Source: Adineta vaga (taxonomy: Eukaryota; Rotifera). From it: a stretch of 64,000 bases of DNA. This document shows positions 10,917-21,600 of the stretch, in pieces. The notes under the pieces were generated by a model, which saw nothing but the letters and a program-made list of their open reading frames with translations, was not told where the DNA came from and searched no databases. Location of the stretch: contig CP075496.1 in NCBI GenBank assembly GCA_021613535.1, forward strand, positions 14,756,001-14,820,000. Direction: 5' to 3'. A program made the position numbers and the translations under genes. Position 1 is the first letter of the stretch, and the number at the start of each line of letters is the position of its first letter.

Positions 10917-11932
10917 TATTCTTTACGTGCGTATTTTTGTCAGTATAAATAGTAGCTGAATATAATAAAGATAATATGCAATGAAAATAATAGATTTTTG
11001 TAATTATTTTTTTCAATTACTTGTTCGAAAAAAAAATGAGGAAATATTGCAGGTAAAGAATGCACAAATAAACTAGCTCATTTTAGAAAGACAATTAAAA
11101 AGTAAAGGAGAGAATACATGAATAAAAGCGTCAGGAACCGAGAAAATAAAAAGTAGGTAGTCGAATTATTACTTTAAAAAAATCAACTATTAAAGATAAA
11201 AACTCATTTTCATGAGTGGTTAAAGTAATCGAAAAACTTGAATATTGGCGTTCAACTTGATAAATTCTACTTCTCCAAATTTGAGCGAGAAATATTTTTC
11301 AATTAAATAAATCATATGATTATCATTTGATCAACGAATGATAAAAAACAGATTAATCGTGAAGAATATATTTTGTGCGCTTACTGCGAAGTATAGAAAA
11401 AGACAATATTTATAATTCAAAAACAAAAAAGTTATCGAATATCATTCATAATAGAATGATTGCTGTAGATTAATAAAACCAACGAGACCATATAGCACCC
11501 TAAATTAATATTACGAATGATGTTGTTGCGTTTTCATTGTATGCTATTACAACCAATAAACATGAACTAGTGATTACCAGGAATATATTATCAATCTAAT
11601 AGGATCGGTCAGTGTATCCGTTTACACAATAATTTTTGAAAATCTCATCCAATTGTCATGAAATTGGGTACACAGTTTTTGTCTCATGAATATCTCTATC
11701 AATCATTCATTTATGTAGTTATAGTAGAAAATGTCATATATATAAATAAACAAAGCTGGGTGTTCATCTGCCTGAGTCTCGAGGAAAGTCGACATGGGAT
11801 TGAGACTATCAATGGGTTGTCATGGAAAGCGTGCTGAGCGAAATTTCTCCATGTCAGAATAACATGAATCACCGATGTAATTACAGTATTATTTTTTTTC
11901 AAAATTAAAATGCACGTTCCTATAACACTCTT
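10917..11932. other. Intergenic, likely displaced 5' flank of PAN gene
   Basis: AT-rich. Removing the transposon would bring 10917 onward directly upstream of the PAN/FG-GAP start codon, so the original promoter may lie here. Around 11730-11830 a less AT-rich stretch (gctgggtgttcatctgcctg..) looks like an old repeat fragment. No gene is convincing; the frame at 11711-11902 is probably chance. Confidence 0.45.
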
Positions 11933-11991
11933 TGATGATGAAGGCGAAGTGTAAGTGCTTTTTTAACAAAACACTCACCCGCATCCTCGAT
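11933..11991. repeat. Degenerate dispersed hairpin, 3' of GCC2/GCC3 gene
   Basis: GATGAAGGCGAAGTGTAAG.. on the left and CACTCACCCGCATCCTCGA on the right resemble the family's arms with mismatches. About 120 bp beyond the stop of the minus-strand gene at 12106. Confidence 0.4.
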
Positions 11992-12105
11992 TCTTGAATA
12001 TGATTAAAAAAATGACACACAAACTTATGATAAAATGTTCTGAGTATGAGATTATGAACGTTCATTTAGACGTAAGCGTGAGAAAGTATATGACTACTAG
12101 TTAGT

Positions 12106-15100
12106 TCAACCGGAACAAGTAGATTGTCCAAGGGTCGGATCGGCGAAGTTGTTTGGACACACTAAACAAGCTTGAGATGATGTACGTTGTGGAATCGGTT
12201 GATAGGTTCCTGAAGGACAGGGTTGTACACTGCTTGCTCCCGCTAAACAATATACACCACTAGGACAAACCATACAACTTGATCGTCCAGAATATTGAGA
12301 ATATGTACCGGCAGGACATTGCAAACAAGCTTGAACCGAAACGCTACCTGTATTTGGTTGATATGTTCCCGTGGGACATGGTTGCATGCTGCTTGCACCA
12401 GCTGTACAGTAGTAACCACTAGAACAAATCGAACAACTTGACTGTCCAGAAGTTGGATTATAAGTGCCAACAGGACATTGTAAACAAGCTTGAATTGTAA
12501 ATCTACCTAAGATAGGTTGATACGTTCCTGAAGGACAAGTCAACATGTTAATGGATCCAGCTGGGCAGTAATAACCGGTAGAACATCTGGAACAACTCGT
12601 TTGAGCCCCAGATTGACTATAAGTGCCGTTAGGACACTGTAAACAAGATTGAATCGACGATTTACCTTGGATAGGTTGGTAAGTTCCTGGAGGGCATGAT
12701 AGCATATTACTAGATCCAACGGGGCAGTAATAACCAGTAGAACAAATAGAACAAGTGGATTGAGCATAGTTTGGATTGTAAGTACCACTGGGACATGCCA
12801 AGCAAGCTTGCACTGATGTAGCATTGACGTATGGCTGATAGGTTCCAGTAGGGCATGGTTGTGCATTAACTGATCCAGCCTCGCAATAAGAACCACTAGG
12901 ACATAATACACAGTTTGATTGACCAAAATTCGGATTGTAAGTACCAACTGGACATTCTAAACAAACTTGAGACGAATTATTTGGATCGATAGTTTGATAA
13001 GTTCCTGGTGGACATTGTGATAGACTGTTAGCTGCATTTTGACAATAACCGGCATACCAATACCAATTCCAAGCACAATCGATGCAAGATGACTGGCCAG
13101 CGCCCGTAGTGAATGTATTGTTAGGACATGATAAACAAGCTTTAGCTGAAACACTGCCAGTTGACGGTTGATAAGTATACATAGGACACGACTGTGGGCT
13201 GCTTTCTCCAGCTGAACAATAAGCACCGGCAGGACAATTTGAGCAGGCCGACTGTCCAGAATATTGACTATATGTACCAGCAGGACATATTGAACAATCT
13301 TGAACTGTGATACTACCACTTTTCGGTTGATATGTGCCTGAAGGACATGATACTGGAGTGCTTGATGCTATCGGACAAAATGATCCACTAGGACATATTG
13401 AACAAATAGATTGACCAGAATTCGGATTGTAAGTACCGTTAGGACATGGTAAGCAAGCTTGATCTGAAATACTACCTGGTATCGGTTGATAAGTTCCTGA
13501 AGGACATGCTTGTGGAGTACTTGTTCCACTTATACAATAAGAACCAATCGGACAAGTTAAGCAGGTCGATTGTCCAGGATTTGTGCTGTAAGTACCACTG
13601 GGACATTTCGAACAATCTCCAGTCGAAATACCGCCTTCATTTGGTTGAAAAGTTCCTGAAGGACACGCTTGCTGACTTGTTGATCCATATGGACAATAAA
13701 AACCAGCAGAACAACTATAGCAACTTGACTTACCAACATCAGAATTGTACGTACCATTAGGACATTTTAAACAAGTTTGCACTAAAGCTCTGTAAGGAAG
13801 TGCTTGATACGTTCCTGATGGACATGGTATTGGACTACTTCCTCCACCTGGACAATAATTACCAACAGGGCATACCATACAACGAGACTGTCCGAGGCTT
13901 GGATTATATGTACCATTGGGACATTTCAAACATGATTGAGATGAGATAATACGTGTGGCTGGTTGATAAGTTCCTGAAGGACACGGTTTTATAGCAGTAG
14001 CTCCAACTGGACAGTAATAACCGAGTGGACAAATCGAGCAAATGGACTGTCCGGAAATAAAATTATAGGTACCATCAGGACATTTCAAGCAAGATGCCGT
14101 TGATACACCACCCATAGAAGGTAAATACGTTCCTACTGGACATGGTAGAGTACTGTTTGCTCCAACTGGACAATAGTAGCCAATAGGACAGAATGAGCAA
14201 CTAGATTCTCCAGGATTCAAACTATATGTGCCACTTGGACATTTCAGACAAGCTTGAACTGAAGTACTACCTTGAGTTGGTTGATAGGTTCCCGCAGGAC
14301 ATGGTTGAGCACTATTTGACCCTGCTATACAATAATAACCAATAGGACAAATCAGGCAACTGGATTGTCCAATAGTTGAACTATAAGTACCAGCAGGACA
14401 GCTCAAACAAGATTGAGCTGAAATACTGCGTACTATTGGTTGATAAGTTCCTATAGGACATGTTTGAGCTCCATTTGTTGTTCCTGGACAGTAATAGCCA
14501 CTGGGACAAAGAAGGCAATTCGATTGACCTGAAGTTGTTGTATAAGTACCGTTTGGACATGACAAACAAGCTCGAGCTGAAGCACCGCCTGGCATTGGTT
14601 GATAAGTTTGTAAAGGACACGCAATTGCGTTACTAGCTCCAACTGTACAATAATAGCCACTAGGACAAATCGAACAAGTAGATTGTCCCGTATTTTGAGT
14701 ATAAGTACCGGCAGAACAATTGAGACAAGCATCAATTGATGTTGCACCTACCATTGGCTGATATGTTCCAGAAGAGCATGGAACTAAATTATTTGTTCCA
14801 CCTGGACAATAATAGCCGCTAGGACAATTCGAACAAGTAGATTGTCCCGTATTTTGAGTATAAGTACCGGCCGAACAATTGAGGCAAGTAACAATGGATG
14901 TTGCACCTAGCATTGGTTGATATGTCCCTAAAGGACATGGGTCGGGATAGGCTCTTCCAGCTAGACAATAACTACCAGTGGTGCAATTATAACAACTAGA
15001 TTGACCGTAGTTTGGTTGGTAGCTACCTTCTGGACAACTCAAACAAACTTGAGTGGATGTGTTTACATCGATGGTCAGATAGTTTCCTGGATAACACCAT

Positions 15101-15177
15101 TGAGCATTACTCACTCTAATCAGTGATATCGATAGTATGCCAATGACAAACAACTGACGAGATAAATGCATTGTCAT
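12106..15177 (-). CDS. Secreted cysteine-rich GCC2/GCC3 (ephrin-receptor-like) repeat protein
   Basis: Intronless 1023-residue protein. A signal peptide (LFVIGILSISLIRVSNA, about 9-25) is followed by roughly 19 tandem units of about 45-50 residues with consensus CPsGTYQP..G..S..aCL.CP.GTY....GQS.C..CP.GYYC..G. This is the Ephrin_rec_like (GCC2/GCC3) pattern, a small disulfide-rich fold found in extracellular proteins. Cysteine spacing is strongly kept; one unit, near 700 (CAWNWYWYAGYCQNA), is aberrant. There is no transmembrane segment: the frame ends right after a final GQSTCSG, so the protein is either secreted or continues through an unseen 3' intron (a weak TCCG|gttgaa donor overlaps the stop). 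Function is unknown; a structural or extracellular-matrix role is inference. DNA repeats follow the protein repeats, so unequal exchange may change unit number. Several antisense open frames here are by-products of the repeat. Confidence 0.85.
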   Translation of the reverse strand: MTMHLSRQLFVIGILSISLIRVSNAQWCYPGNYLTIDVNTSTQVCLSCPEGSYQPNYGQSSCYNCTTGSYCLAGRAYPDPCPLGTYQPMLGATSIVTCLNCSAGTYTQNTGQSTCSNCPSGYYCPGGTNNLVPCSSGTYQPMVGATSIDACLNCSAGTYTQNTGQSTCSICPSGYYCTVGASNAIACPLQTYQPMPGGASARACLSCPNGTYTTTSGQSNCLLCPSGYYCPGTTNGAQTCPIGTYQPIVRSISAQSCLSCPAGTYSSTIGQSSCLICPIGYYCIAGSNSAQPCPAGTYQPTQGSTSVQACLKCPSGTYSLNPGESSCSFCPIGYYCPVGANSTLPCPVGTYLPSMGGVSTASCLKCPDGTYNFISGQSICSICPLGYYCPVGATAIKPCPSGTYQPATRIISSQSCLKCPNGTYNPSLGQSRCMVCPVGNYCPGGGSSPIPCPSGTYQALPYRALVQTCLKCPNGTYNSDVGKSSCYSCSAGFYCPYGSTSQQACPSGTFQPNEGGISTGDCSKCPSGTYSTNPGQSTCLTCPIGSYCISGTSTPQACPSGTYQPIPGSISDQACLPCPNGTYNPNSGQSICSICPSGSFCPIASSTPVSCPSGTYQPKSGSITVQDCSICPAGTYSQYSGQSACSNCPAGAYCSAGESSPQSCPMYTYQPSTGSVSAKACLSCPNNTFTTGAGQSSCIDCAWNWYWYAGYCQNAANSLSQCPPGTYQTIDPNNSSQVCLECPVGTYNPNFGQSNCVLCPSGSYCEAGSVNAQPCPTGTYQPYVNATSVQACLACPSGTYNPNYAQSTCSICSTGYYCPVGSSNMLSCPPGTYQPIQGKSSIQSCLQCPNGTYSQSGAQTSCSRCSTGYYCPAGSINMLTCPSGTYQPILGRFTIQACLQCPVGTYNPTSGQSSCSICSSGYYCTAGASSMQPCPTGTYQPNTGSVSVQACLQCPAGTYSQYSGRSSCMVCPSGVYCLAGASSVQPCPSGTYQPIPQRTSSQACLVCPNNFADPTLGQSTCSG

Positions 15178-16266
15178 TGCAAATCTTAAATATAAAACAA
15201 AGAAATAAAGGATATGAGTGTGACCTGAGTGAAAGAATCGCTAGAAATTATACAGAACTTAATGAATCTTGGATGAGTGCGATGTGTTCTGGAGGAGCAC
15301 AAAAAAAATGTAGGTAACCAAATGAAAATAAAAACACAGTTTGACTACTTGATTAAATAGGAAGAATAACACCGGTTTTTTTTCTATTGTTTTTCTTTTT
15401 CTATACAGTGAAATTTCAGTTAATGTTGATGCTTTCCACCTCTGCAAACACTGCATAACAACCAGTCACAAACAATAAACTCGGATGTTTCTTTTGTATA
15501 TTTCGTCGAAAGAATTAATGTCAACAGAAAAGCACTTTGTCATTGAAATTGCATTAATGCACTATTTTAACCTTCCGATTTCATCACTTCTGTGCATAAA
15601 TGCATTATAAGTTCTGTGAAATAGCTGTTAGTTTTCCGATACAATGAGTAATCGGCTGAAATCTAACACACTCTTGGTCAATAAACTTGATCAAGTAATG
15701 CAACAGTTTTGTATGACACAACTTCATGTTAATAATAACCAAGAATTGTATCTATATCAACAAAAAATATACCTTACTGAATATCTAACTGACTTGAATC
15801 GATTTCGAATCTTTCGCGTATCTTTTTAAGTGTAGAAATTCAGCGTTTTCAATCTAACATACTACATATGAGCAAGAATCATTATTTCATTCTTTGAAAA
15901 TTTTCTTATGATATTCGCGAAACGGATAAAGATGATTAAATTGGAACTTTCACAATGTTTTGAGTGTAAATCTTTAAGAAAATATGAATAGTAATAGTCA
16001 TCTAAATTGTTATCTTTCAGAAAAATAACATTAGTCATAAATATGAATCATAGCAACGTTTATTTTCGTCGTTGGTTACAAAATAAATTTGGACATTCAT
16101 GTTGGTTTTTTCCTGCACAGATGCACGATTAATTTTCATCTGCTTACTGATTTCGAATGAAAAGGAGAATAGAAGAAACTGTTAATCATCTAAACATTTT
16201 TTTTGTGAAAATCATATACTACAGAAATAAAAAAACAAGCATGTCTCGTAATATAAGATAGAAATT
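15178..16266. other. Intergenic, nothing recognised
   Basis: Spacer between the divergently arranged GCC2/GCC3 gene (-) and the second GPCR (+); it should hold both promoters. A 61-codon frame at 15644-15829 shows no recognisable domain and is not called. Confidence 0.45.
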
Positions 16267-16308
16267 TGGGATGGGTGTCGGTCTCTTGTATTCACCCACG
16301 CCCTCAAA
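16267..16308. repeat. Dispersed hairpin, loop class GGTCTCTTGTATTCA
   Basis: GGGATGGGTG.. on the left and CACCCACGCCCTCAA on the right, with arms TGGGTG/CACCCA (16272-16277, 16293-16298). The loop GGTCTCTTGTATTCA matches, in the same or inverted orientation, those at 18026-18070 and 53813-53853. Confidence 0.65.
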
Positions 16309-16794
16309 ATAATACTACAATATTTTATCGAAGATATTTTCTTCATGTGCAATTATATTTGCTGCTTCTGTTCTTAAACTCACGCCATTATAGTGTAGAA
16401 TATAAATATATATAATAATTTAAGAAAATAATCTGTATAAAACAAATAATTATTCAACCGCATTTTCTTCACTGAAAATGATGCTTTTAAACAAATTAAA
16501 AATGCTTTTTTGACTAATTTAATCTACTTGACTGATTTTTTTTCTGCAAACATCGACAGGTAAAATCACGAAATTGAACGAGTTCTTTGCGACCTTATCT
16601 GTAGTAAAAGCAACATTAGTTTTCGATCTATCTGTTCTCGCTCGAATGACTAGAATTCTTTTTATAACACACCATACATCAAACGTCTATATTTAAAACA
16701 ACTAAACTTTCACTATACTGCCGACTTCATTATCATTTCACTTTTGATTTCGCTTAGAAGAGATTAACGAAACAATCAACATTAGTTTTCTAAC

Positions 16795-17817
16795 ATGAGT
16801 AACATTACAATGATTACTGCTACAGTTGTTACTGTAGATGATCAAACTCGATTAATAATTCTGTTTAATCTTTTGATCAAAACTTTTTCACAATGTCTTG
16901 ATGGTTTTGCATGGATCATTGGTAATATTGGAGCAATCTGTACTTGTATTGTATTCCATCAAGTGGCATTTCGAAAAAGTCCTTGTGCTATGTATTTCAT
17001 AGTTTCAAGTTTTTCACAACTTTTCATTTTCAATTTTGCTACTTTTATTCGAATGATTCAATATGGTTATGGTGTTCCTGTTAATTCTGTTCCATCGTGG
17101 TTTTGTAAGATACGTTTTTATATTTATTATGTTGCTATGGCTAGTGCTCGTTATAACATTATCTTTGCATGTGTAGATCGTTATTTTTGTAGTTCTCCGA
17201 AGGTTACTCATCGTCAATGGAGTTCATCAAAAATCGCTCTTCGTCTTATCATTATCAATGCTATTATTTGGATGGTCTTCTACATTCAAATTCTCGTCAT
17301 ATATGATGTTAAAAGTGACAAATGTAGAATTCATACAGTAAGCCTTATGACCTATTTTAATTATTATATCACATTCGAAAATGGATTCTTTCCAATAATT
17401 CCAATGTTCATCTTTGGATTACTTACTATTCATAATATTCATCAAAGTAAACGACGTACAAGAACAACGGAACCAGTCAATGGAAATCAAATTGTTCAAA
17501 CTGATCGTGTATCAAGAAAAGAAACACAATTACATAAGATGTTAGCCAATCAAGTCATTGTTTATATGATTTTTAATATTCCACTTCCAGTATATAGTAT
17601 TTATCGATCATATCTTTCTCTTGCTTCGTTATCAGGATGGCATGCTTTGATGGATACATTGATCAACAATTTCTGCTTTGATTTGGTATATCTTGGTTAT
17701 GCTTTAACATTTCCAAATTTCATTTTGACATCAGATATATTCCGACGCGAATTAAAACAGATCATTCAAACAAAAATATTTCAGCCATGTCGACGACACA
17801 TCACACCCGCAAATTGA
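16795..17817 (+). CDS. Rhodopsin-like (class A) seven-transmembrane receptor
   Basis: Single-exon 340-residue GPCR. TM1 lies about 38-60 (IIGNIGAICTCIVFHQVAF), TM2 67-92, TM3 105-130 after Cys103, TM4 147-170, TM5 187-214, TM6 245-270 (QVIVYMIFNIPLPVYSIY, with the family's TM6 proline) and TM7 285-312. TM3 ends FACVDRYF, a DRY-like DRY/F box. The intracellular loop 3 is basic (SKRRTRTTEP). It shares the style of the GPCR at 259-1209 (FRKSPC after TM1, CKIRFYIYYV in TM3), so the two belong to one expanded family. The ATG chosen gives a short N-terminus with one N-glycosylation site (NIT). Ligand unknown. A hairpin with perfect 14-bp arms lies 208 bp after the stop. Confidence 0.85.
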   Translation: MSNITMITATVVTVDDQTRLIILFNLLIKTFSQCLDGFAWIIGNIGAICTCIVFHQVAFRKSPCAMYFIVSSFSQLFIFNFATFIRMIQYGYGVPVNSVPSWFCKIRFYIYYVAMASARYNIIFACVDRYFCSSPKVTHRQWSSSKIALRLIIINAIIWMVFYIQILVIYDVKSDKCRIHTVSLMTYFNYYITFENGFFPIIPMFIFGLLTIHNIHQSKRRTRTTEPVNGNQIVQTDRVSRKETQLHKMLANQVIVYMIFNIPLPVYSIYRSYLSLASLSGWHALMDTLINNFCFDLVYLGYALTFPNFILTSDIFRRELKQIIQTKIFQPCRRHITPAN

Positions 17818-18025
17818 ATAACAAGAAGAATTATTGACTATGACAGACAGAGAACTCTTATCTTTTATCCTATGCTGAAACACTGTACAATTCCATTCAT
17901 ATTTAATCAAATAAAAGAAAATTATTAAAATAACATTCTTCTTTTTCTTATAACTTGTCCTATAATTGATTACATAGCTTTGAGAACAATACAAATATTA
18001 ATTATAAGAATTCTATTTAGATTGA

Positions 18026-18070
18026 AGGGTATGAGTGTGTGTGAATACAAGAGACCCACACTCATACCCT
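18026..18070. repeat. Dispersed hairpin with perfect 14-bp arms
   Basis: Arms AGGGTATGAGTGTG (18026-18039) and CACACTCATACCCT (18057-18070); the 17-nt loop contains GTGAATACAAGAGAC, the reverse complement of the loop at 16267-16308. Lies about 210 bp after the stop of the GPCR gene. Confidence 0.8.
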
Positions 18071-18651
18071 ACAACCTTAAGTCATTAGCAGAGAACTTTA
18101 TAACAAATGGAATAATCCCTTGCGTCTATTTTAAAACACTTTTCGAAATTTTCTTTCAAGATTTTCGTCGTCAAACTGTCAAAATCGTTTGAAAAAGCCT
18201 TAAAAAATAGATAACTAAATAAAGGCTTCTAATATGGGAACGAAGGTTTAGTGAATATCAGTGCAAAATAGATCATTCATTGTCGCATGAGAAATTGTCA
18301 GAAACTACTGGAGTTTTTATTTGTCGAGAAAATGTTTTTCTTTCCTACTATAACAGTTCTTTGCTTTTCTAAATTTTGCTCAAGACAAATGAGTTTTGTA
18401 GCAACACATGTGAAAGGTATTATTCTATTGCATCTTTTTATAATGAAGAGGGTACGTGAGATTTATACGCAAATAACTTTGAAAATGATCGATGAAAGAA
18501 AGTGTTGTGGAAGTTATTCTGAAGAGAGAGAAAAAAAAGCGCGTAGAACAATTTCTCATGATATTTAATATAAGTATGGTAGAAAAAACTGACAATAAAT
18601 GTGAGATTTATGTAAAGTAACTCTAGTGTCTATCACAAGAAATCGGTTGAA
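18071..18651. other. Intergenic upstream of the broken LDLa/EGF receptor
   Basis: AT-rich; presumably contains the former promoter of the pseudogene. A 93-codon frame at 18287-18568 shows no family features and is not called. Confidence 0.4.
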
Positions 18652-21600
18652 ATGCTCTTGATTCGAATTTTATTTTGTTCAGTAGTTGCCGTGTCATCGC
18701 TTCAAATCAATCTTGATTTGACTGAATGGACAAATGTGAATGAAGATAATAACGAATTGTCACATGATTGTCTTCATATTGATACTTCAAATGAACATGA
18801 GAATTATCCTCGTCAAACCACTTCATATTGTTTAAGTGAATGGCCATCAACATGGAAGATAGAAGAAATTCATTATGATCAAAAATTCACTTTTGCTCAA
18901 CTTGCCAATCGAAATATAACTAGTGAACATTTATATCTCTGGTCATCTCCAATCGATACAATTGAATCTTATCAATTTTATTTAGATCAACGTTTAACAT
19001 CTACTGATTTGTCATTAGAAAGGAAAATCTATTATAATTGCAGTGAAGCACGATTTGGTCCATTATGTCAATATGAATTCGATGATCTTCAACCCAATTA
19101 TACATCAATAAACGAAATGATTTCGATGTTTTATCGAAAAAATATGTATACACCGACGAATCTGACATGTTATATGCATCTAGAATGTAATCTTGGTTCG
19201 ACATCACTCTGTCTTGATTGGAATCATATTTGTGATAATGTCATTCAATGTATGAATGGAGAAGACGAAGAACATTGTTGGCAAATGGAAACTAACGAAT
19301 GTACAGATGAGGAATTTCGATGTAAAAATGGACAATGTATATCTTCGATATTTCTCAACGATGATATTTATATTCCTGATTGTCTTGATGGATCAGATAT
19401 TTATATAGAACATGGAGTGGATTTTTATGGAGATTTCTATGAACCAACATTGAGAAGTGAAGATATCATTTGTTGGGATAAATATCATCCTTCAGTTTGG
19501 TCTAGTCTCTTATGTAGTAATAAACGTATTGAGATTTTCTATCAATCCATGTCATTAGTTAAAGCCGATTCAATGTCTGATCAATGTTGGTCAGCATTGC
19601 AATGTTATTTGCAGATTCATCATCCATCAGGTCAACTGTCCGATGAAGTTGAACAAAATAAAACTTGTCAAAAAATCATTGAAGAAAATTGTACGGATAT
19701 GTTTTATATGCCATCTGTACCGATCGCATTTGGTCATATGTATTTAGCTTATAGAAAAGAATATCTCGTCAAACAAACGATATGAACAAATATGCCTGAA
19801 TATCTATGTTATAATGAACAATTATGTCAAGGATTCAACCCAAATGACACAGTGATCGCATATAATAATAGTACTTGTCGTCTTCTTAAGGATGCTATAC
19901 CTTGGATTCGTCAGTTTACATTAGGACGAAGAGTAATTCCATCAATGATGACATTAATCTATATGGAACTTTTCAAATGTAATACACTTCGACGAAATGA
20001 TTCGACAATTTGTAATCATGTTGGCATGTATAAATGTCTGAATTCATCTAAATGTATAGCAAAAATTTGTCTTTTTGACGGCAATCGCGATTGTGATTAT
20101 GGAGATGATGAAGATGATAAACAGCAGTTTTTAATTGACACATATTGTTCAGAAAGAACATCTCAATTTCATTTGAATTGTTCAGGAACAAATAAATGTA
20201 TTTCGCGTAAGATGGTTGAAGATTCATTTTGTGATTGTGGTGTTGATGAACGTGGCATGTGTCATGATGAAGATTTAGATTTCAGTGACATTAGAAAACA
20301 AATATCATTTCCAACAATTTGTGATGGTTTTGTCGATTTAGAACCTTTGATTATCGACGAACAAAATCATACAGATGAAACAGATTGTGAACAATGGTTG
20401 TGCAAGAATATCTATACTCATTGTAATGGATATTGGAATTGTTTTAGTGGAATCGATGAAGTTAATTGCTATCCATCGTTACTATTAAATTATAATTGTT
20501 CATCTGATAATCATTTATGTGTAAAACCGAATAAAACTGACCTGATGTGTTTACCTATAGATCAAAGTAATGATGGAAAAATTGATTGTTTAGGCGCAAC
20601 TGATGAACCACAACTGTGTCGAAATAACTTTCGAGATTACGCAAGTGGATTCTATTGTAAACAACATAATCAAAAGACGGACTGTATATATCGTTCCAGT
20701 TTGTGCAGTGGACATTCAATTTGTTTAGCTAATGAAGACGAACAATTTTGTCACATGATTCAAACTAATAAACTATTCCTTAGCGATGCTTGTGGAAAAG
20801 ATCAAGTATGGATTCTTCCGGAACGTGAAGAATTTCTATGTAATCTTTTCAAACTTACACCTACTCGTAAGATGATCCATTTTCCACTTGGTCATGTCAA
20901 TAAATCTAGTAAGAATATTACTAAAGTTGACGAAATGATCAGTATGTCCTCCATCAATGAGGCTAATGTCGCACGTCAACAAAGATGCTATCGTGGTCTT
21001 TAATTTACGAATTTGGTTGGACAAAAGTAAGAATATTAGTGAGCTTACTTGTCTTTGTCCACCGAGTTATTATGGAAACGTGTGTCAATATCAGAATCAA
21101 CGAGTTAGTCTTACAATAAAACTTCAAAGCTTTTCTGATTCTTGGCGAACACCATTTGTTCTCATTGTTTTTCTTATCGATAATAGTAATGAACGAATTA
21201 TTCATTCTTATAATCAAATAACTTATTTATCGAAACGAAATTGTCATACAAAATATAATATGTATTTATTATATTCGACTCGACCAAAAACTTTATCGAA
21301 AAAATATTCAATTCATATTGATGTTTATGAAAAATTTTCTTTATCTTATCGAGGAAGTTTATTAGTTGATATACCTTTTCTATTCTTACCGATACAACGT
21401 ATTGCTGTTCTCTTGAATATTCCATATTTGAATGAAAAGACAAAAACATGTTCCAATAAATTATGTCTTCATGGTCAATGTATGCGTTATTTTGATCATC
21501 CAAATGGAGAAACATTTTGTCATTGTAATCAACGATGGACTGGTCGATATTGTGATATTCCATATAAATGTTCATGTTCATCAGATTCACTATGTCTCGG

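Noticed and set aside
12243-14747. Several long open frames overlapping the GCC2/GCC3 gene on both strands
   Set aside because: They follow from the periodic repeat in other frames; only the 12106-15177 frame has signal peptide and cysteine periodicity.
12106-15177. Regular repeats considered as a CRISPR-like array
   Set aside because: Units are about 140 bp, protein-coding and diverged; no short identical repeats with unique spacers.
19783-19785. TGA as selenocysteine or programmed recoding
   Set aside because: The position is between LDLa modules, not a redox Cys site, and the same gene carries other lesions including TAA and frameshifts.
20950-21010. Intron to explain the frame change in the receptor pseudogene
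   Set aside because: Coding signal continues without a gap on both sides of a T-run; a single inserted T explains it, and no GT..AG pair fits.
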